Below, piece after piece: positions 58,121-60,000 of a stretch of DNA of 60,000 nt. The translations under genes were made by a program, and so were the position numbers. Origin of the DNA: Takakia lepidozioides (lineage: Eukaryota; Streptophyta; Takakiopsida; Takakiales; Takakiaceae); the NCBI GenBank assembly GCA_030704615.1, contig CM060731.1:66942756-67002755 (forward strand), read 5' to 3'. Positions within the stretch are counted from its first letter, which is position 1, and every line of letters begins with the position of its first letter. The notes beneath the pieces were generated by a model. That model was not told the origin of the DNA. It did no database searches and was given only the letters and a program-made list of their open reading frames with translations.

Positions 58121-59917
58121 ACAGATTGGAATGGCATCGTGCAGAAAACTGTGAAGTCCAAGCAGACAAGAACAGAGGCAAATGGTTCTGGAGATGGGGA
58201 CGATTCTGACAAGAGCTCTGAGAATATCGATGAAGCAGATGAACCTGAAGTGCACTACCTTGACAAGGTGAATGAACTCATGTCATTCCAGAAGGTAAAC
58301 TCTCAGGAGGTTATTAGGGACATGCTCGTCTCTGGAGGGCGTCTGGACATCCCACTATGCCGGATGATATCTATGCCTATTGTGCGTCCCCCTCTTTCCC
58401 ATGACATAACAAAATTGGAAACTGATTTCGTGCATGGATACAGACTTGGTGCACAAGTTTTTTATGTGTCACTGACGGATACAAATGGGAAAAGCACATT
58501 AGTGTCTCCTGAGATCAGAGATACCTGGGATGAGTGCTGGAAGGATGTTAATGAGGAGTTCGAGCTGGGCCTCATGATGGGAAGAAACACCCAGCAATTC
58601 TGCAACCACATGTTCTACGTCTGGGACGACAACCACCGATTGCTGGCATGGATGGGATACATTCAGAAACCTCATGCGAAAGAGAAAGACAAGCATGTTG
58701 CTGTAGAGGCAATGGTTTTGGATCCTGGAAACGACATCGTTAGGCTTCTTACAGCTATGCACGACGTGAACAAGTAAGTCATCCTAGAGACTTCATTGCC
58801 TCTCCAATGTCTTGTTAATCCCACTGAAAAATGATGTTTACCAATGCATTGTTTCCAATCTTATTGCAGAAATCGCATGTGACAACAAACTTGGTCCACA
58901 CACTGTTCCGAATTCAGAGGATTGGTCTGATGAAGTTGAATGATTTTTGCACATTACTCCACCCCGATATAATCAAGAAGTGCGAAACATGAAGAGTTGC
59001 AGGCACTTGGTATTCTTTGACTCGAGAGGCGTTTCTGGAGTACATGTATGCGGTAAGGCCGAGCCTATACTCACTTGTCTTTCTGAATACATGTTTGTAT
59101 TTTGTTTTGTACTTATCCCTATTTTGATCAATGCAGCAAGAGCTGGCAGAGGTAGTTGAGAAGGGGAAATCCGAATACTACCGCACTACAACAGAGGAAC
59201 TTAGGACATCAAAGCGTGTGGAAGCAGCAATAAAGAAGGAGCATGAAATCCGCAAAACCAAATTGATGTCCGCCTACGGAAAACAGCTTAGAATAGTAGA
59301 TCCTGGCCTTGGTGCTGCGTTCCTTCTCCAGATCAAATCTCACTATGACAAGCATGTGCACCCGGAGATGCAGCAGGAGAAATTGCACCGGCTGGCCATC
59401 TCCATGGTCGACCCCCAAACCAAGATAAGGTGGCTGGAGATTTGGAACTCAGATCAGACAGTGAAGGACTTGAATCAGTTCCCAAAAAACACTATACAGC
59501 CTGGCACAAAGGTGGAAGGAATCAGTGACATTGTGTTTGACAACTGGCTTCACAAAGCTACATTTTGGAGTCAGGTATGTATTCAAAGAAATTCCATTTT
59601 TGTTGACTTCATGAATGTGATGAGTACCTTATTTGCAAAACTGACAAATGTACCATTTGCAGCTGGAGAAGCGCGCCACCATTGTGCTCGAGCAGACTTT
59701 GAAGGACTTGAACATTTCAATTGTTTCCCCGCCTCAAATGACATTGGAGGCATACATAAGAAAGTGGAGAGGTCTCACCTGGAGATACTGTTTTTTCCGA
59801 GAGTCCTCCAAGGACGGTAACATTTTTCGGTCCAACGACTTTGACATTCAGGTTGGGGGAGAGTGGGCCATGATGCGAGTTGTCTACATGTGCAATGTCC
59901 TACTGAGAAATTTTTAG
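58121..59917 (+). pseudogene. Unrecognised multi-exon gene with apparent lesions
   Basis: Exons on the plus strand: about 58121-58775 (acceptor tgacag, donor AACAA|gtaagt), 58870-59054 (acceptor ttgcag, donor TATGCG|gtaagg), 59138-59574 (acceptor aatgcag, donor AGTCAG|gtatgt) and 59663-59917 or beyond (acceptor ttgcag). The protein has an acidic start (DGDDSDKSSENIDEADEPEV), ordered segments such as MFYVWDDNHRLLAWMGYIQK, a coiled, charged part (EELRTSKRVEAAIKKEHEIR) and IVLEQTLKDLNISIVSPPQM. I do not recognise the family. The second exon needs a one-base frame change at its start (KSHVTTNLVHTLFRIQ) and has an in-frame TGA after KKCET. Palindromes flank both sides, so it may be the gene of a mobile element. 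Confidence 0.5.
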
Positions 59918-59947
59918 ACTTTGTTAGCAGTGTAATCATAGATCCAA

Positions 59948-59973
59948 AGTGAATGTCGGTGCCGACATTCACT
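59948..59973. repeat. Fifth palindrome, 3' of the unknown gene
   Basis: A 12-bp half-site AGTGAATGTCGG, centre TG, and a perfect 12-bp reverse complement. It is the best copy of the family whose other members cluster at 57801-58101, and lies 31 bp past the last stop of the unknown gene. Confidence 0.85.
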
Positions 59974-60000
59974 TCTATGTCTGTGTCCTTCCAAACCTAG

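Noticed and set aside
1-60000. CRISPR arrays, prokaryotic operons or phage
   Set aside because: Split genes with spliceosomal introns, plant gene families and SINEs show a nuclear eukaryotic region; no regular CRISPR-type spacers.

Overview
The window is nuclear DNA of a streptophyte, either a charophyte alga or an early land plant. Genes are long and rich in introns with GT-AG or occasional GC-AG splice sites, and the spacers are full of decayed transposons, tRNA-headed SINEs and satellite repeats. Two host genes could be assembled exon by exon, and both belong to families I associate with the green plant lineage: an RRP6-like-3 type DEDDy exonuclease and an EXECUTER chloroplast protein. The mix of BED/Ulp1, MULE, hAT and LINE genes would suit a large repeat-rich genome such as Chara, but that assignment is inference.

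Layout. 0.25-5.65 kb: a minus-strand element gene with a BED-like zinc finger at its start, a Gln/Thr-rich middle and a Ulp1-type (C48) protease at its end, in DNA saturated with the motif CAGACTG/CAGTCTG, which continues to 9.8 kb. 7.6-7.9 kb: a very GC-rich block. 7.9-9.3 kb: an array with a 110-bp unit. 9.5 kb: a SINE-like tRNA head. 11.2-13.1 kb: a frameshifted MULE transposase with a SWIM finger. 14.8-22.3 kb: the RRP6L3-like gene (minus, 12 exons, 947 aa predicted). 23.9-26.3 kb: a two-exon gene for a basic, proline-rich 745-aa protein of unknown function with 38-residue repeats. 26.3-30.5 kb: mostly intergenic, with a microsatellite and a tRNA-like head. 30.7-35.5 kb: a LINE remnant (minus) flanked by inverted copies of a zinc-finger gene segment; the LINE carries a chromodomain upstream of its RNase H. 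37.4-44.8 kb: the EXECUTER gene (minus, 13 exons, 796 aa predicted). 46.0-47.4 kb: exons of an OSB-like organellar DNA-binding protein. 48.9-53 kb: several SINEs, a hAT tail and two kinds of short hairpin repeats. 53.6-57.2 kb: a second MULE transposase (minus) with stops. 57.8-60 kb: an unrecognised multi-exon gene (plus) bracketed by 24-30 bp palindromes, possibly a new mobile element.

The two host genes lie on the same strand, about 15 kb apart. One acts in RNA turnover or DNA processing and the other in plastid singlet-oxygen signalling, and nothing in the sequence links them functionally. Most of the rest is mobile-element biology: transposase-type zinc fingers (BED, GCM/WRKY-like, SWIM), a protease of a type carried by some plant transposons, and repeats that could be transposase-binding or terminal sequences. 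Exon boundaries were set by eye from splice signals, reading frame and family conservation; no alignment was run.
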